From Selaginella moellendorffii (lineage: Eukaryota; Streptophyta; Lycopodiopsida; Selaginellales; Selaginellaceae), in the NCBI RefSeq assembly GCF_000143415.4, contig NW_003314266.1, positions 828,463 to 892,462 of the forward strand: a DNA stretch of 64,000 nucleotides, in the 5' to 3' direction. The translations under genes and the position numbers were made by a program. Position 1 is the stretch's first letter. The number at the start of each line of letters is the position of its first letter. The notes beneath the pieces were generated by a model. It saw only the letters and a program-made list of their open reading frames with translations, ran no database searches and was not told where the DNA came from. Positions 44,570 through 54,263 of the stretch are shown piece after piece.

Positions 44570-45508
44570 GGATCAACAACCATTGCCGGTGCTGCCCCTT
44601 GACCCTCCTTCTTTATATCGTTGAGAAGAGCCACGTCTTCCAGCGGCACCTATGCAGCACTTCCAGTGGAAATGAAAGAATGGCTACTTTCCTAGTCATC
44701 CACACCACTGCATGCTACCACAAGAACACCTTGATCATTTTAAGATTGTGACATTATCCAACGGCTCAGTTCGCACTTGAAAAGATATTTAAACCTTTTT
44801 TAAAAATCTTTATATAAATTGCTTTAGTGTTTCTTTTTGTATTCAAAGTAGCCATGATTGTTAAGAAATTAAATGTGAAAAATTGTTTGGTAGTATGTTT
44901 TGATTTTTTCTATGTTATTCATTTAGTTTTTTAGTTGTAGGATTAATAATAAATGTTTTTTTAAAATTATTTAATGACACAAAAGTGAAACTATAAAATG
45001 TTTACACTCATTCTATGTTTTTCTTTCTACAATCTTTATTTAGTGAAAAACACAAAGAAATCATTTCAATATGATGTCATAAAATAAAATAAAAATTGAA
45101 AAATAATAAAATGCCTAAACGATATCCTCTTCCTTTTATGCATTACAACTCAAAGATTTCTCACCTGACACTCCTCCCTAACTAAGATTAATATAAACAA
45201 CAAAAAAAAACGATTTAAAAGAAAGAATGAAATATAAAAGAAAAGGGCTTATGAATAAAAGTATTTTTTTTTTCTAATTAATTAAAAATTTTGGAACATT
45301 TAGATTTAAGTGTCTTTAAATTTGAATAGTACTAGGTTGGGTGACTTCCCAAAAAAAATCTAAATTTAGAAGTTTACACTTCTCGTGTTTGACTTTGTTT
45401 ATTAGTAAGACACTATCACTAGTCAAACCTAGAAGTAACAAATAAAACATTTATATGGAGGAAAAATGTTATTTTCAAAGAATTTTTATTTTTTATAAAT
45501 AATGAACT
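44570..45508. other. AT-rich intergenic stretch
   Basis: No gene seen. AT-rich, with A/T homopolymers, ending at the target site of the Ty3/Gypsy insertion. The four bases AACT at 45505-45508 repeat at 50519-50522. Confidence 0.4.
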
Positions 45509-45682
45509 TGTGAGGGCCAAGTGTACGGCTACGATGCCGTATACTAATATTAGCGTAGTGGATTTTGGTAGCCGTCGGATTGGTTTCAATCCGGACCACT
45601 CGCTCCTGTATATAAACTAGGGTTTTTGGGTTAATTAATATGCACATTTCTGTATTCCCTTTCCATATTCTATGCACTCACA
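45509..45682 (+). repeat. 5' LTR of the Ty3/Gypsy element
   Basis: 174 bp. It contains a TATA box (TGTATATAAAC near 45607-45617) as promoter of the genomic RNA. Differs from the 3' LTR only in three transitions. Confidence 0.95.
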
Positions 45683-45915
45683 TTGGTGGAGGTGAGGGGC
45701 ACCTTTGATTGTCCCTGGGGAGTGTTTGGATTTGGGATTTCGGTTTAGATCTAGCTTTTGCATCGTCTAGATCTAGCTTTTTCCATTTCCTTTCTTTTGT
45801 TCTTTCCTTTCAGGATTTTGGTTTAGATCTAGCTTTTTGCATTGTCTAGATCTACCATTTCTTTCCAGCTTTTTGTCATTTCTCTTCTTTTGCTCTTTCT
45901 TTTTCATTCATCTTC

Positions 45916-46848
45916 ATGGCCGATCCACAATCTCCTCCTTTGACTCTAGAGCAGCAGTTGGTTCAATTGCTTGATGCTATGCGCTTGCAATTGAACAACC
46001 AAACTCAGTTAATGGCGGCGTTCACGGCACATGGTACAACTCCTCCTGCTTTTGGTGCCAATCCTCGCGTTCGGCCGGAGTTCTTTCGTGGGAATCCTGG
46101 AGATGATGTGTATCATTGGTTCGATCACTTCACGGTGATTGCCACATATCATTCTTGGGATGATGCTCGACGTTTGCGTGAGTTCCCCATATGTCTCCAA
46201 GGGACGGCATTGCAGTGGTACAATGGATTGAGCGCAGCTACTCGTGGCAATTGGAGTGTTCTTCCGGACGTCTTCAAACGCGCCTTCGGACACGCTGACG
46301 ATTGTGATGATGCCTTCCAACAATTGCATCGTCTTCGCCAAGGGCCATCTGAGTCGGTGATGCAATTTGGCGTTCGTTTCCGAAGTCTTTTTCTTCGTGC
46401 GGAGCCAAATATGTCGGAGCGGATCAAGCTAGGAATGTTGTGGCCAGCACTTCGTCAAGATCTTGTCGGACTTGTGCATGCACTTGCTCCTGCCACCCTT
46501 GACGATGCTCTTCGCTTGGCACAACGTTATGAGACGTCACTTCTTCCACTTTTTGGTACACGTCCTTCCACTCCACTTCCTATGAGTGATGGTCCTGTTC
46601 CCATGGAGGTTGATGCTGCTGCTACTCGAGTGCAAGGACAAGGGTGAGGACGTGGTCGTGGCTGTGACGTTCGTTGCTGGGTGTGTGATGAAGTTGGTCA
46701 TACTTATCGGCGTTGTCGGCGCTTTCCGGATTGGCGACCTCCATTTCCTGGGTGGAGACCTTGGCGTCAGCAATGTCCCATTGGTGCTGCTGCGGTGGAA
46801 GGTTTGGATACCGAGGTGCATTCGGGAAACGAGGAGTCGCGCGAGTAA
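45916..46848 (+). CDS. Retrotransposon gag, with one in-frame stop
   Basis: Capsid/nucleocapsid polyprotein of the element. The first 243 codons encode a gag capsid domain (EFFRGNPGDDVYHWFDHF, GTALQWYNGL, and VMQFGVRFRSLF are typical of the Retrotrans_gag core). A TGA at 46645-46647 interrupts the frame. Reading on in the same frame a CCHC zinc knuckle appears (CWVCDEVGHTYRRC), and the frame closes at 46846-46848. The stop separates capsid from nucleocapsid, so either this copy is defective in trans or readthrough occurs. The pol frame is shifted by one base and overlaps the knuckle region. Confidence 0.85.
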
Positions 46849-49800
46849 TGGAGGGACCTTGCGCGAATAAGTTAGTGACCCCTCCATCTTTCTTTCGGGA
46901 GTATCATCAAGGGGTTCACTTGGCACCGGTTCATCCAGTGTTTACTTTCCAAGCTCGTTTTTATAACAAAAGGTCTCCTATTCTTCTCTCCGTGTTGGTT
47001 GATACAGGTTCGAGTTTATCTTCTATTGCTCGACCTGTTGCCACACGTTGTCGTCTACACTTGCGTCGTGCGGTGGATCCAGTTTTCATTCTTTATGGCA
47101 ACGGCCGTACACATGCATGTGCACGAGATGAGGCGGACTTGGTTGTGCGTGTGGGCGATCTTGAGCTTGAGTTGCAGTCATTGCGGGTGGTGCCGAGTCA
47201 AGCTTTTGACCTCATTCTTGGTATGGATTGGTTGCAGCACAATCATGCCAAGTGTCACTTTGAGGTTTCTCCCCCTTGTCTCATACTTCCTTATGTTTCA
47301 TCCATTTCTCTCACTTCTGTACCTCTTTGTCCCTCTACTTTTACCTCTGCTTCCATTACTTTTGTTCCCCCACTATTTCCTCTTGTGTTTCCATCTTGTT
47401 CTGCTCTTCCCTTTTCTGATCCCTCCGATGATCTTTGTGTTGCAGCTATTGACCAGCTCATGAAGGAGTATTCTAATCTCTTTGAATTTGACCTATCGTC
47501 TGGAGCCAAGATTGCCACACGTCATCCCATTCCAACCGGGGATGCTCGTCCAATCAAGGTTCCTGTTCGTCATCGGTCACCCAAGGAGATCAAGATTTTA
47601 CGTGCAAACGTCAAGGAGATGTTGGAGAAGGGTGTTATTCGGAAGTCGCGGAGTCCTTGGGCATGTGAACCTCATCTTGTGACAAAGCCTGATGGGAGTA
47701 TTCGTTTCTGCATCGACTATCGTCCGTTAAATGAAGTGACGATCCCGGACGTGTACCCTCTTCCTCACACTGCTGATCTTTTAGATCGTCTGGGGCGAAG
47801 TCGTTGGTTCACCAAGCTAGATTTTGCTTCTGGGTATTGGCAAGTACCGATGGCCGAAGAAGATATTCCTAAGACTGCTTTTTGTACACCATTTAGTTTG
47901 TACAAGTTTTTGGTGATGCCGTTTGGTTTGAACAATGCTCCAGCAACTTTTCAGCGGATGATGGACGAGGTTCTTTGCGATATGCCGGAGGTGACGGCTG
48001 ACTTCATTGATGATGTCTTGATCCACTCGGAGGGGACGTGGGAGGAGCATGTTCGTGATGTTTGTAAAGTGTTGGATCGGCTACGCGATGTTGGTTTAAA
48101 GCTGAAGCGGTCGAAGTGCGTGTTTGGGTCCAAGGACACAACTTATCTTGGGTACCGTATTTCTCGTGAGGGTTTGCAAGTTGATCCTGATAAACTTGTG
48201 TCTGTTCTAAAGTTCTCTACTCCGAAGTGTGTGAATGATGTGCAACGCTTTTTGGGTAAGGTGCAGTATTTTGGTCGTTTTGTGGATCATCTTTCCGATC
48301 GCACTACACCATTGCGAGCGTTGCTGAAGTCATCAACGTCATCTTTCATCTGGTCTCCCGATTGTGAGCGGGCGTTCGTGAATCTCAAAGAGCTATTGAC
48401 GACTCCTCCGGTTTTGGCATATCCTGACTACACTCGACCTTTTATTTTGCGCATGGATGCTTTTGACATTGGTCTTGGAGGTGTGTTGATGCAAGAGAGC
48501 TCGAGTGTGCCTGGTCAGCGCCATCCCATTGCATACATAAGCCGTACATTACAACCAGCGGAGATGAACTACTCCACGACGGAGAAGGAGTGTTTAGCAG
48601 CAGTCTGGGGTTTCGAGAAACTTCATGCATATCTATATGGTTCTCGGACGTTACTTGAAGGTGACCATGCTGTTGTTACTTCATTATTGAAGCGGAAGAA
48701 CCTAGTTGGTCGTACAGCTCGATGGGCTTTGAAGCTTCAGATATATGATTTCGATGTTGTTCATCGCCCAGGGAGTTCTATGGCTGATGCTGATGCCCTT
48801 TCTCGAACTCCTCTTCCTTCTCCACTCACTTCTCATGTTTCTGACGAACCTGTTGTTCCAGCATCTGTGGATTTTCTAGATGAGGATTTTGTGCCGTCGG
48901 CGGTTGTTGTCCTTGACGTTCAGTGTCCACAGGGCGTAGAGCAAGATCTACCTTCTCTTGATGAGGTTCGCAAGGCTCAAAAGATTGAGCCGTGGATTCG
49001 AAGGCTTCGAGATGGGTTTGAGAATCCTGCATCACTTGCTGATGACTTGCCTTTCCGGCATTTACATTCTCAATATCGCCTTGAAGATGGCCTTCTTTAT
49101 TTTGTGGGGACGGATCCTGATGATCATTTACAGCTGGTGGTGCCTTCGGTGTTTATTCCGCGGTTTCTCCATGCCTACCATGATTCTCCTATTCTAGGTG
49201 GGCATATGGGACACTGTCGTGTCACCGAGAAGCTGCGCAGATCTTTCTATTGGCCAGAGATGCGACGTGATATTATCCGGTATGTGCGTAGTTGCGTTTG
49301 GTGCCAAGCTCGTAATACTCCCCCTTGTGCTGCGGAAGGATGGTTGGAGTCAATTGTAGTTTCTCATCCGTTTGAGTTGGTGGCGTTTGATCTTATGGGA
49401 CCTTTTCCGCGATCGATTGCTGGCAATGAGTATGTTATTATTGCTTCTGACTACTTGACTCGTTGGGTGGAAGTTGGTGCTCTTGCTAGTGCCTCTGCAA
49501 CTGCTGTTGGATGCTTCCTCCTCAATCGAGTGGTGTTCCAGCATTCTTGTCCAGAGTGGATTCTTTCGGATAATGGTCTTGCATTTATGGCTGAGGTATT
49601 TCATGTTTTGACGTCTCGGTTGGGGATACGCCACACTTTTACGAGTGCTTATCATGCACAATCAGACGGTCTGGTGGAACGGCTCGTTTGGACATTCAAA
49701 GGGATGATTGCGAAGTATGTGAACTTTCAACATTCGGATTGGGATGGTTATTTGCTGTCTTTTCGGTATGCCTATGTCACAGGGGTGCAGAGTTATGTTG

Positions 49801-50234
49801 GTGCTTCACCATATAAACTTCTATATGGTCATGATCCAATATTACTAACAGAGCTAGGTTTACCTTCGCGATTGCCACGAGCTCCTGATGCTAGGTCATG
49901 GGATCAATATTTGACAAGCATTCTTCCACTTGTCCGAGCAGAGTCTACTGAACACTTAGGCCGCGTACAAGTGGGACAACAACAGCGTTACAATTCCCAT
50001 CATCGTCCACCTGCGGAGTACAAAGTGGATGATTTTGTGTTAGTCCGTTTTCCCCATCTTACGGTACGTGGTTTATCTAAGGGGCTCCTTGTGCAGTGGA
50101 AAGGACCATATCGGGTGTTGCGGCAAGTTGGACCACAAGTTTATGAGGTTCGGCATGACGTTCAGCAGGCCGATCCTCCGGAGATTGTGCATGTGCAGCG
50201 GTTAAAACGCTTCATACAAAGGGATCAGGAGTAG
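46713..50234 (+). CDS. Retrotransposon pol: protease, RT, RNase H, integrase
   Basis: A long open frame with no stops (about 1,170 codons), in the -1 frame relative to gag, so translation likely uses a frameshift within the overlap. The protease has LVDTGSSLSSI. The reverse transcriptase has KLDFASGYWQV, VMPFGLNNAPATFQ and the active-site FIDDVLIHS. RNase H follows with MDAFDIGLGGVL. The integrase zinc finger is present (HCRVTEKL..CVWCQ), then the catalytic residues in FDLMGPFP, LSDNGLAFM and the Glu in DGLVERLVW. The C-terminus carries VQWKGPYRVLRQVGPQVYEV, a GPY/F module. All catalytic residues appear intact. The exact start is unknown. Confidence 0.93.
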   Translation: MSALSGLATSISWVETLASAMSHWCCCGGRFGYRGAFGKRGVARVMEGPCANKLVTPPSFFREYHQGVHLAPVHPVFTFQARFYNKRSPILLSVLVDTGSSLSSIARPVATRCRLHLRRAVDPVFILYGNGRTHACARDEADLVVRVGDLELELQSLRVVPSQAFDLILGMDWLQHNHAKCHFEVSPPCLILPYVSSISLTSVPLCPSTFTSASITFVPPLFPLVFPSCSALPFSDPSDDLCVAAIDQLMKEYSNLFEFDLSSGAKIATRHPIPTGDARPIKVPVRHRSPKEIKILRANVKEMLEKGVIRKSRSPWACEPHLVTKPDGSIRFCIDYRPLNEVTIPDVYPLPHTADLLDRLGRSRWFTKLDFASGYWQVPMAEEDIPKTAFCTPFSLYKFLVMPFGLNNAPATFQRMMDEVLCDMPEVTADFIDDVLIHSEGTWEEHVRDVCKVLDRLRDVGLKLKRSKCVFGSKDTTYLGYRISREGLQVDPDKLVSVLKFSTPKCVNDVQRFLGKVQYFGRFVDHLSDRTTPLRALLKSSTSSFIWSPDCERAFVNLKELLTTPPVLAYPDYTRPFILRMDAFDIGLGGVLMQESSSVPGQRHPIAYISRTLQPAEMNYSTTEKECLAAVWGFEKLHAYLYGSRTLLEGDHAVVTSLLKRKNLVGRTARWALKLQIYDFDVVHRPGSSMADADALSRTPLPSPLTSHVSDEPVVPASVDFLDEDFVPSAVVVLDVQCPQGVEQDLPSLDEVRKAQKIEPWIRRLRDGFENPASLADDLPFRHLHSQYRLEDGLLYFVGTDPDDHLQLVVPSVFIPRFLHAYHDSPILGGHMGHCRVTEKLRRSFYWPEMRRDIIRYVRSCVWCQARNTPPCAAEGWLESIVVSHPFELVAFDLMGPFPRSIAGNEYVIIASDYLTRWVEVGALASASATAVGCFLLNRVVFQHSCPEWILSDNGLAFMAEVFHVLTSRLGIRHTFTSAYHAQSDGLVERLVWTFKGMIAKYVNFQHSDWDGYLLSFRYAYVTGVQSYVGASPYKLLYGHDPILLTELGLPSRLPRAPDARSWDQYLTSILPLVRAESTEHLGRVQVGQQQRYNSHHRPPAEYKVDDFVLVRFPHLTVRGLSKGLLVQWKGPYRVLRQVGPQVYEVRHDVQQADPPEIVHVQRLKRFIQRDQE

Positions 50235-50344
50235 TTAATACCGTCTACAGATCCACCGATGACTCCTCCTGACGTTCCTCCAGATCCCGGCCCATCTACA
50301 AGAGAACCCTGACGGCCTTCCATTATTCCGAGAGGAGGGGATGA

Positions 50345-50518
50345 TGTGAGGGCCAAGTGTACGGCTACGATGCCGTATACTAATATTAGCGTAGTGGATT
50401 TTGGTAGCCGTCGGATTGGTTTCAATCCGGACCACTCGCTCCTGTATATAAGCTAGGGTTTTTGGGCTAATTAATATGCACATTTCTGTATTCCCTTTCC
50501 ATATTCCATGCACTCACA
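50345..50518 (+). repeat. 3' LTR of the Ty3/Gypsy element
   Basis: 174 bp, directly preceded by the polypurine tract and followed by AACT (50519-50522), the candidate target duplication. Confidence 0.95.
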
Positions 50519-51673
50519 AACTAAATTAATTTTTATATATATAAACAAATTCTTCAAAGAGTTCATAATTTTATTGCCTAGTTTAATAAGGGTAGGCATT
50601 CATTAAAATATCCCAAAAAGTTTAAAATGAATAAAGTTTTATAAGATTTTAATCATAGAGAAATTTAATTTCACCAAACTTAGTAAAATAGTAGTTTTTA
50701 TTATGATTAGATTAAAGTAATATTGGTTTTAGGTCATATTGTGAAAGTATGTTATTCATAACCTACTCAAATATAGTGATTATTAATATGAAAAATTAAT
50801 TAATTACCTTTTTAATATATAATTAATATTTAATTTTATTAACATCTAAATATATAATGTTTATAGTTAAATACATTTATTAAAACTTTTTGAATGGCTA
50901 TACATGCAAAAAATCCTTAGTTTAAACTTGGAGTTAATAGTTGAGGAGTTTTTGCTTTTATTAACCATCTTTGTGACTTCTTTTTTTAATTATGAATTAA
51001 TTATTTTTAAAAATATATAGAAAATATATACAAATATTATTCTTGAATTATATGAAGGGTTTTAATATTTATGAATTAAATAATTATCTAGTGAGAGGTA
51101 TTATTTCTAAATTTGAATTGAGCAACTTTCTAGAATTATCATATTATTTTATTTTGGTTTGCAAAACTTTTGACTAAAACATTCTTTACAATGTTTTAAT
51201 TGCTAATAAAGAATCTTCATTTTTTTGTTCCCACATGTATAATAGTTATATATAATTTTAAAATATTTTACTAATAAGTATGTTTTTAGTGTTTTTATAA
51301 ACACATGCTTATGATCTTCTATATTTTGTTTTATCAAAAAAAAAAAAAAACTCATTACCTTCAGGAATCTTATAGCACAGATGGAGTTATTGAGTATATA
51401 CATAAAAATATATATAAAACAAAATTTACATTAAATATTTTTACATAACGTTTTGGACTTTGGGCATGAAAAAGAAATTATAATCTTATATTTGTATGTA
51501 TTGCTAAACATCTCTAATAATTATTATCTATTTATCTCCAATTGTTAATATAGAAATTTGCCATGTCATCATGTTATTCAGTATAGAAATGAAACTACAA
51601 TGTCAGAGGAAATTTTTGGAAGTAGAATATTTTTAAGATGTAAGATCTAAGTAGTTCCAACTTCCAAGATACA
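50519..51673. other. AT-rich stretch, no gene seen
   Basis: Extremely AT-rich, with an A14 run near 51338-51351. No coding signal, RNA or recognisable repeat family. Confidence 0.4.
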
Positions 51674-53368
51674 CTAGGTATCAGGCTGTTCAGGCTTCAC
51701 TGTAAACGTAAGAAGTGTAAGTTCGTGGAGTCGACCTTGCACAAGAAATCCAGCCATGGCAATATAGGCCTCAGGGTTCTCAGGCTCTCGCATCATCACC
51801 TCCTCCGCTGCCACCATCCCCTGCTCCATGTCGCCGTGGATACGGCACGCGTTCATCACCGAGGTCCAGACCACCTCGTTTGCAACACAGGGCATGGCAT
51901 ACAAGAGCTCGATTGCATCACTGATCCGCCCGGTCCTTGCCAGGAGATCGATCACGCATCCAAAGTGCTCCCTCGCTGGCTTGATCTCGAACTCCTGGAT
52001 CATCGACACGAATTGTTTGATGCCGTGATCAATGAGGCCGCCGTGGCTGCACGCTGCGAGCACGCCCAAGAACGTAATCGCATCGGGAGAGATCTCCTTC
52101 TCGTCGGTCATCTCACGGAAAAGATCTAGCGCATCGCAAGAATGCCCATTCTGGGCAAATGCTGCGATCATGGAGCTCCACGCCACTGGATCTCTTGTCA
52201 CAACTGAATCAAACAACCGCTTTGCGAGATCTATCATCCCGGATCTCGCGTAGAGATTGATCATCGCAGTGCCGATGACAGCATCGCCCTTGAGCATCGA
52301 GGGATTGATCAACGAGTGGATGTGTTGCCCAGTCTCGATCGCGCCCACGCTCGCGCACGCATCCAGGACCGTCGCGTAGGTCTTGGCATTGGGCGCGAGA
52401 TCCATCGCCGAGAAGGTCTCGATCGCGGCAACGCCATGCCCGTTTTGGGCATACGCCGCGATCATCGCGTTCCAGGCCACCAGATCCCGCAAGAACAGCC
52501 GATGATCGAAGATCTCTTTCGCGCGATCGATCTTCCCGCAGCGGCCATAGAGCGTGAGGAGCGCGGTTGCAAGGATCTGGCAGTGGAGCAGCCCCTCTTG
52601 CGCGATCCGGCAGTGGAGCCACTCCCCCTGGCGGAGATCCCTCGCCAGGGCGCTGGCATCTACCGCGGTGACGAACGCGATCTCGTCCGGTGGAGAATCC
52701 ATCGCCCGGAAGATCTCCAGCGCCTCCCTGGGTCGCGAATTCTGGGTGTATGCCGCGATGAGAGACGTCCAGCAGCAAGCGTCCCTCTCGCCCTGGTAAT
52801 CGTCGAAAGCCCTCTTCGCCTCCTCCAAGCGCCCAAATCCGCCATAGCTCCTCACCAGCGCAGTGGCGAGGACGCGATCGCTGGAGCACTCGATTCGCGT
52901 GCGATCGTGGAGCGAGCGCAGGGATTCCAGGCTGGGGATCCCGCGGAGGAGGAGCGTGAGGATGGGGCGATGGATCGGCCCAGCACCCAGCTCCCACATC
53001 CGATCGAAGAGCTCCAGTGCCTCGTCCAAGTGCCCGGCCTGGGCATACGCCGCGATGACGATGTTCCAGGAGTGGGAGTTCTTCCAGGGGATGGAATCGA
53101 AGGCGCGGCGCGCGTCGGCGAGGCTGGAGCAGCGCGCGTAGGTCTGGACGAGGAGATTGGCGAGGAAGATGTCGTCCTTGAATCCACTGCGCGTGATATG
53201 TGCGTGGACTCGCTTGGCGGAGTCGAGGGATTTCTCCCGCCCGCATTGGTGGAGGAGCGGCGGATAGGAGGCGCGATCCGCGAAGAGGCTGCGCTCCAGC
53301 GCCTCCAGCGCCGCTGGAAGGCTTGTTTGTAACAGTCGCCGCGCGGCATTTGTAGAGAGCGCGGGCAT
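51674..53368 (-). CDS. PLS-class PPR protein with E domain, 564 aa
   Basis: Intronless. ALERSLFADRASYPPLLHQC and RVHAHITRSGFKDDIFLANL are the typical opening of PLS PPR proteins. About a dozen P, L and S motifs follow, such as SWNIVIAAYAQAGHLDEALE and CWTSLIAAYTQNSRPREALE. The end has EVVWTSVMNACRIHGDMEQG and then PENPEAYIAMAGFLVQ, an E domain. There is no DYW domain. Predicted to act on organelle RNA. Its 5' end and upstream flank were copied to 58700-58990 as part of a larger duplication, and a degenerate inverted piece of its middle lies at 57715-57845. Confidence 0.92.
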   Translation of the reverse strand: MPALSTNAARRLLQTSLPAALEALERSLFADRASYPPLLHQCGREKSLDSAKRVHAHITRSGFKDDIFLANLLVQTYARCSSLADARRAFDSIPWKNSHSWNIVIAAYAQAGHLDEALELFDRMWELGAGPIHRPILTLLLRGIPSLESLRSLHDRTRIECSSDRVLATALVRSYGGFGRLEEAKRAFDDYQGERDACCWTSLIAAYTQNSRPREALEIFRAMDSPPDEIAFVTAVDASALARDLRQGEWLHCRIAQEGLLHCQILATALLTLYGRCGKIDRAKEIFDHRLFLRDLVAWNAMIAAYAQNGHGVAAIETFSAMDLAPNAKTYATVLDACASVGAIETGQHIHSLINPSMLKGDAVIGTAMINLYARSGMIDLAKRLFDSVVTRDPVAWSSMIAAFAQNGHSCDALDLFREMTDEKEISPDAITFLGVLAACSHGGLIDHGIKQFVSMIQEFEIKPAREHFGCVIDLLARTGRISDAIELLYAMPCVANEVVWTSVMNACRIHGDMEQGMVAAEEVMMREPENPEAYIAMAGFLVQGRLHELTLLTFTVKPEQPDT

Positions 53369-53399
53369 TTACATTGCAAATGGGAGGGGATAACGGGCA

Positions 53400-53576
53400 A
53401 TGCCGCGGGTACCGCACTGCACAGTTCGAATAGTACCGCACGGTACGCTATTAAGTAGCTTGCAACCGATTGTACTCCTTTTTCAGCTTCAGCTTGAACA
53501 GTACCGCACGGCTCGTTACTATAGTGCCGCGCGGTATAGAGCCTGAGCTCAGCAGTACCGCGCGGCACTCTTTTTT
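53400..53576. repeat. Cluster of GC-rich palindromes (TACCGCGCGGTA type), left copy
   Basis: At least five related units, starting near 53409, 53434, 53501, 53525 and 53555. Each is a variant of GTACCGCACGGTAC or GTGCCGCGCGGTA, separated by 10-60 bp spacers with recurring text such as AGCTTGAACAGTACCGC and GAGCCTGAGCTCAGCAGTA. The units are self-complementary. The cluster lies between the PPR start and the 3' end of the D2HGDH fragment and is also present at 58845-58985. Confidence 0.7.
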
Positions 53577-53579
53577 TTT

Positions 53580-53972
53580 TCATGCTATGACTTTGTAAGG
53601 ATTAAAAATTCCGTTTGGATCGAGCATAGCTTTCATCTTTCTCATGAGTTCTATACCTGCGAGAAGAAGAGCAAAAGTTTCCAGAGCTTTCTGGAAGAAG
53701 TCGAATTTACCGTCTGGGGACTCCTGCTGTAGTGAATTGCGTGGGCTTTCATGAAGCCCAGCCCGTGCTCGGCGCTTACACTTCCTTTGTGCGCGGCAGT
53801 CCACTCGTACACGAACGGTTCTATCTTTGCGAGAAGCTGTTCGTCAAGTCCAGAGGTTTTAGAGACGAAAACACTTGGAGCGGAGACGATTTCCATCGCC
53901 GAGGCTATGATCCTTCTGTTCAAAAGAACTTAAGTCTACATTTCACTATTTGTTACCGAGCCGTTCACGAAG
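53580..53972 (-). pseudogene. D2HGDH 3' fragment (left duplicate)
   Basis: Encodes the last part of a D-2-hydroxyglutarate dehydrogenase: [36 protein letters not shown] and [17 protein letters not shown] with a stop at 53580. It is closely similar to 59001-59465. The rest of the gene is missing: at about 53970 the sequence jumps to what corresponds to position 62389 of the intact copy, a loss of about 2.9 kb. It also carries small internal deletions relative to the intact gene. Confidence 0.9.
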
Positions 53973-54200
53973 AAGTTTTTCGTGCGAGCAAAACAAGAGA
54001 GTTGTTCTATAAACAGTACCAATCTGCCCGAGTAGCTCGATCTTCACACCGGTATGTTAAATGCCCTTCTACAAGACAAAGTAAAACAATTAGCGGAAAG
54101 AAATAGAAATCGATACATAGCTTCTGGTATCACTCCCGGCGAATCACGCAAGGCGATTTGAAAGCGAGAAAGAGATAATATAAACAAAGATCATTACGTG
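53973..54200 (-). pseudogene. VPS26 5' fragment (left duplicate)
   Basis: Matches 62389-62760, the first exons and introns of VPS26, but with deletions that remove most of the coding parts. It preserves the text around CAATCTGCCCGAGTAGCTCG and CGCAAGGCGATTTGAAAGCG. The remainder of the gene is absent. Confidence 0.8.
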
Positions 54201-54263
54201 GCACAATGTGGAAGTGACACCTGTCACATTATTCTCTTATCTACTTAGAACCGTATACCCGTA

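Larger units (their letters stand above)
45509..50518 (+). mobile_element. Ty3/Gypsy LTR retrotransposon, nearly complete, young
   Basis: A 5,010-bp element with 174-bp LTRs that begin TGTGAG and end CTCACA. The two LTRs differ at three positions by my reading (all transitions), so insertion was recent. A probable 4-bp target duplication, AACT, flanks it. Order of parts: LTR, leader with two imperfect repeats containing AGATCTAGCT (about 45745-45860), gag, protease-RT-RNase H-integrase, polypurine tract GAGGAGGGGATGA at about 50332-50344, LTR. RT before integrase defines Ty3/Gypsy. Pol ends with a GPY/F-type module and no obvious chromodomain. The bases after the 5' LTR (TGGTGGAGGTGAGG) should be the primer binding site but do not match the tRNAs of this window. 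Confidence 0.95.

Noticed and set aside
45683-45705. Primer binding site complementary to the tRNA-Gly or tRNA-Lys of this window
   Set aside because: The sequence TGGTGGAGGTGAGG does not match the 3' end of either tRNA.
46009-46926. Minus-strand open frames opposite gag and pol
   Set aside because: Complement shadows of a retrotransposon with clear plus-strand protein motifs.
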